The position numbers and the translations under genes were made by a program. 5,792 nt of DNA from Thermoprotei archaeon. Lineage in GTDB: Archaea > Thermoproteota > Thermoprotei_A > Sulfolobales > WANQ01. Shown piece by piece: positions 5,783-5,792 of this stretch (position 1 is its first letter; each line of letters begins with the position of its first letter). The stretch lies in NCBI GenBank assembly GCA_027038805.1, contig JALWGO010000008.1, positions 1 through 5,792 of the forward strand. The letters run 5' to 3'. The notes beneath the pieces were generated by a model. That model worked only from the letters and a program-made list of their open reading frames with translations. It made no database searches and was not told the origin of the DNA.

Positions 5783-5792
5783 GAATTTACCT
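5783..5792 (-). promoter_or_regulatory. Ribosome binding site of the MEMO gene at the window edge
   Basis: AGGT at 5792-5789 lies six bases before the ATG at 5782 on the minus strand. Only ten bases of upstream sequence are visible, so neither a promoter nor an upstream gene can be judged. Confidence 0.45.

Overview
The window reads as a chromosomal segment of a hyperthermophilic archaeon, most likely a crenarchaeon (Thermoproteota) of the Desulfurococcales type. The signs are low GC, heavy use of AGA/AGG and ATA codons, mixed ATG/GTG/TTG starts with short G-rich Shine-Dalgarno sites, and protein families that are archaeal in content and order. These are isopentenyl phosphate kinase, type 2 IPP isomerase, short-chain GGPP synthase, DUF2118 and archaeal GluRS. 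I cannot assign a genus from the sequence alone.

All genes lie on the minus strand and read from the right edge to the left edge. In transcription order they are: MEMO family protein (5782-4928), a degenerate GHMP/mevalonate-kinase-like protein (4931-4101), isopentenyl phosphate kinase (4107-3319), type 2 IPP isomerase (3318-2197), geranylgeranyl diphosphate synthase (2141-1134), a DUF2118 biotinyl/lipoyl-like protein (1134-628), and the N-terminal part of glutamyl-tRNA synthetase (659 to the window edge). Junctions are a 4-nt overlap, a 7-nt overlap, no gap, a 55-nt gap, a 1-nt overlap and a 32-nt overlap. This points to one operon with translational coupling. The 55-nt gap is the only place inside it where a second promoter is plausible. 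There is no stretch above 300 bases without a gene, and I see no RNA gene, mobile element or CRISPR array.

Three genes form consecutive late steps of the archaeal mevalonate pathway. IPK makes IPP from isopentenyl phosphate, IDI-2 interconverts IPP and DMAPP, and GGPP synthase builds the C20 chain used for ether lipids. MEMO, DUF2118 and GluRS are recurrent neighbours in archaea without a clear pathway link.

The most unusual item is the second gene. It occupies the slot normally held by mevalonate kinase and can be aligned by eye to the GHMP kinase fold, but all three glycine-rich nucleotide-binding motifs appear lost, so it may be a pseudokinase or a repurposed subunit. A second lead is a lysine in DUF2118 that lines up with the modified lysine of biotinyl/lipoyl domains.
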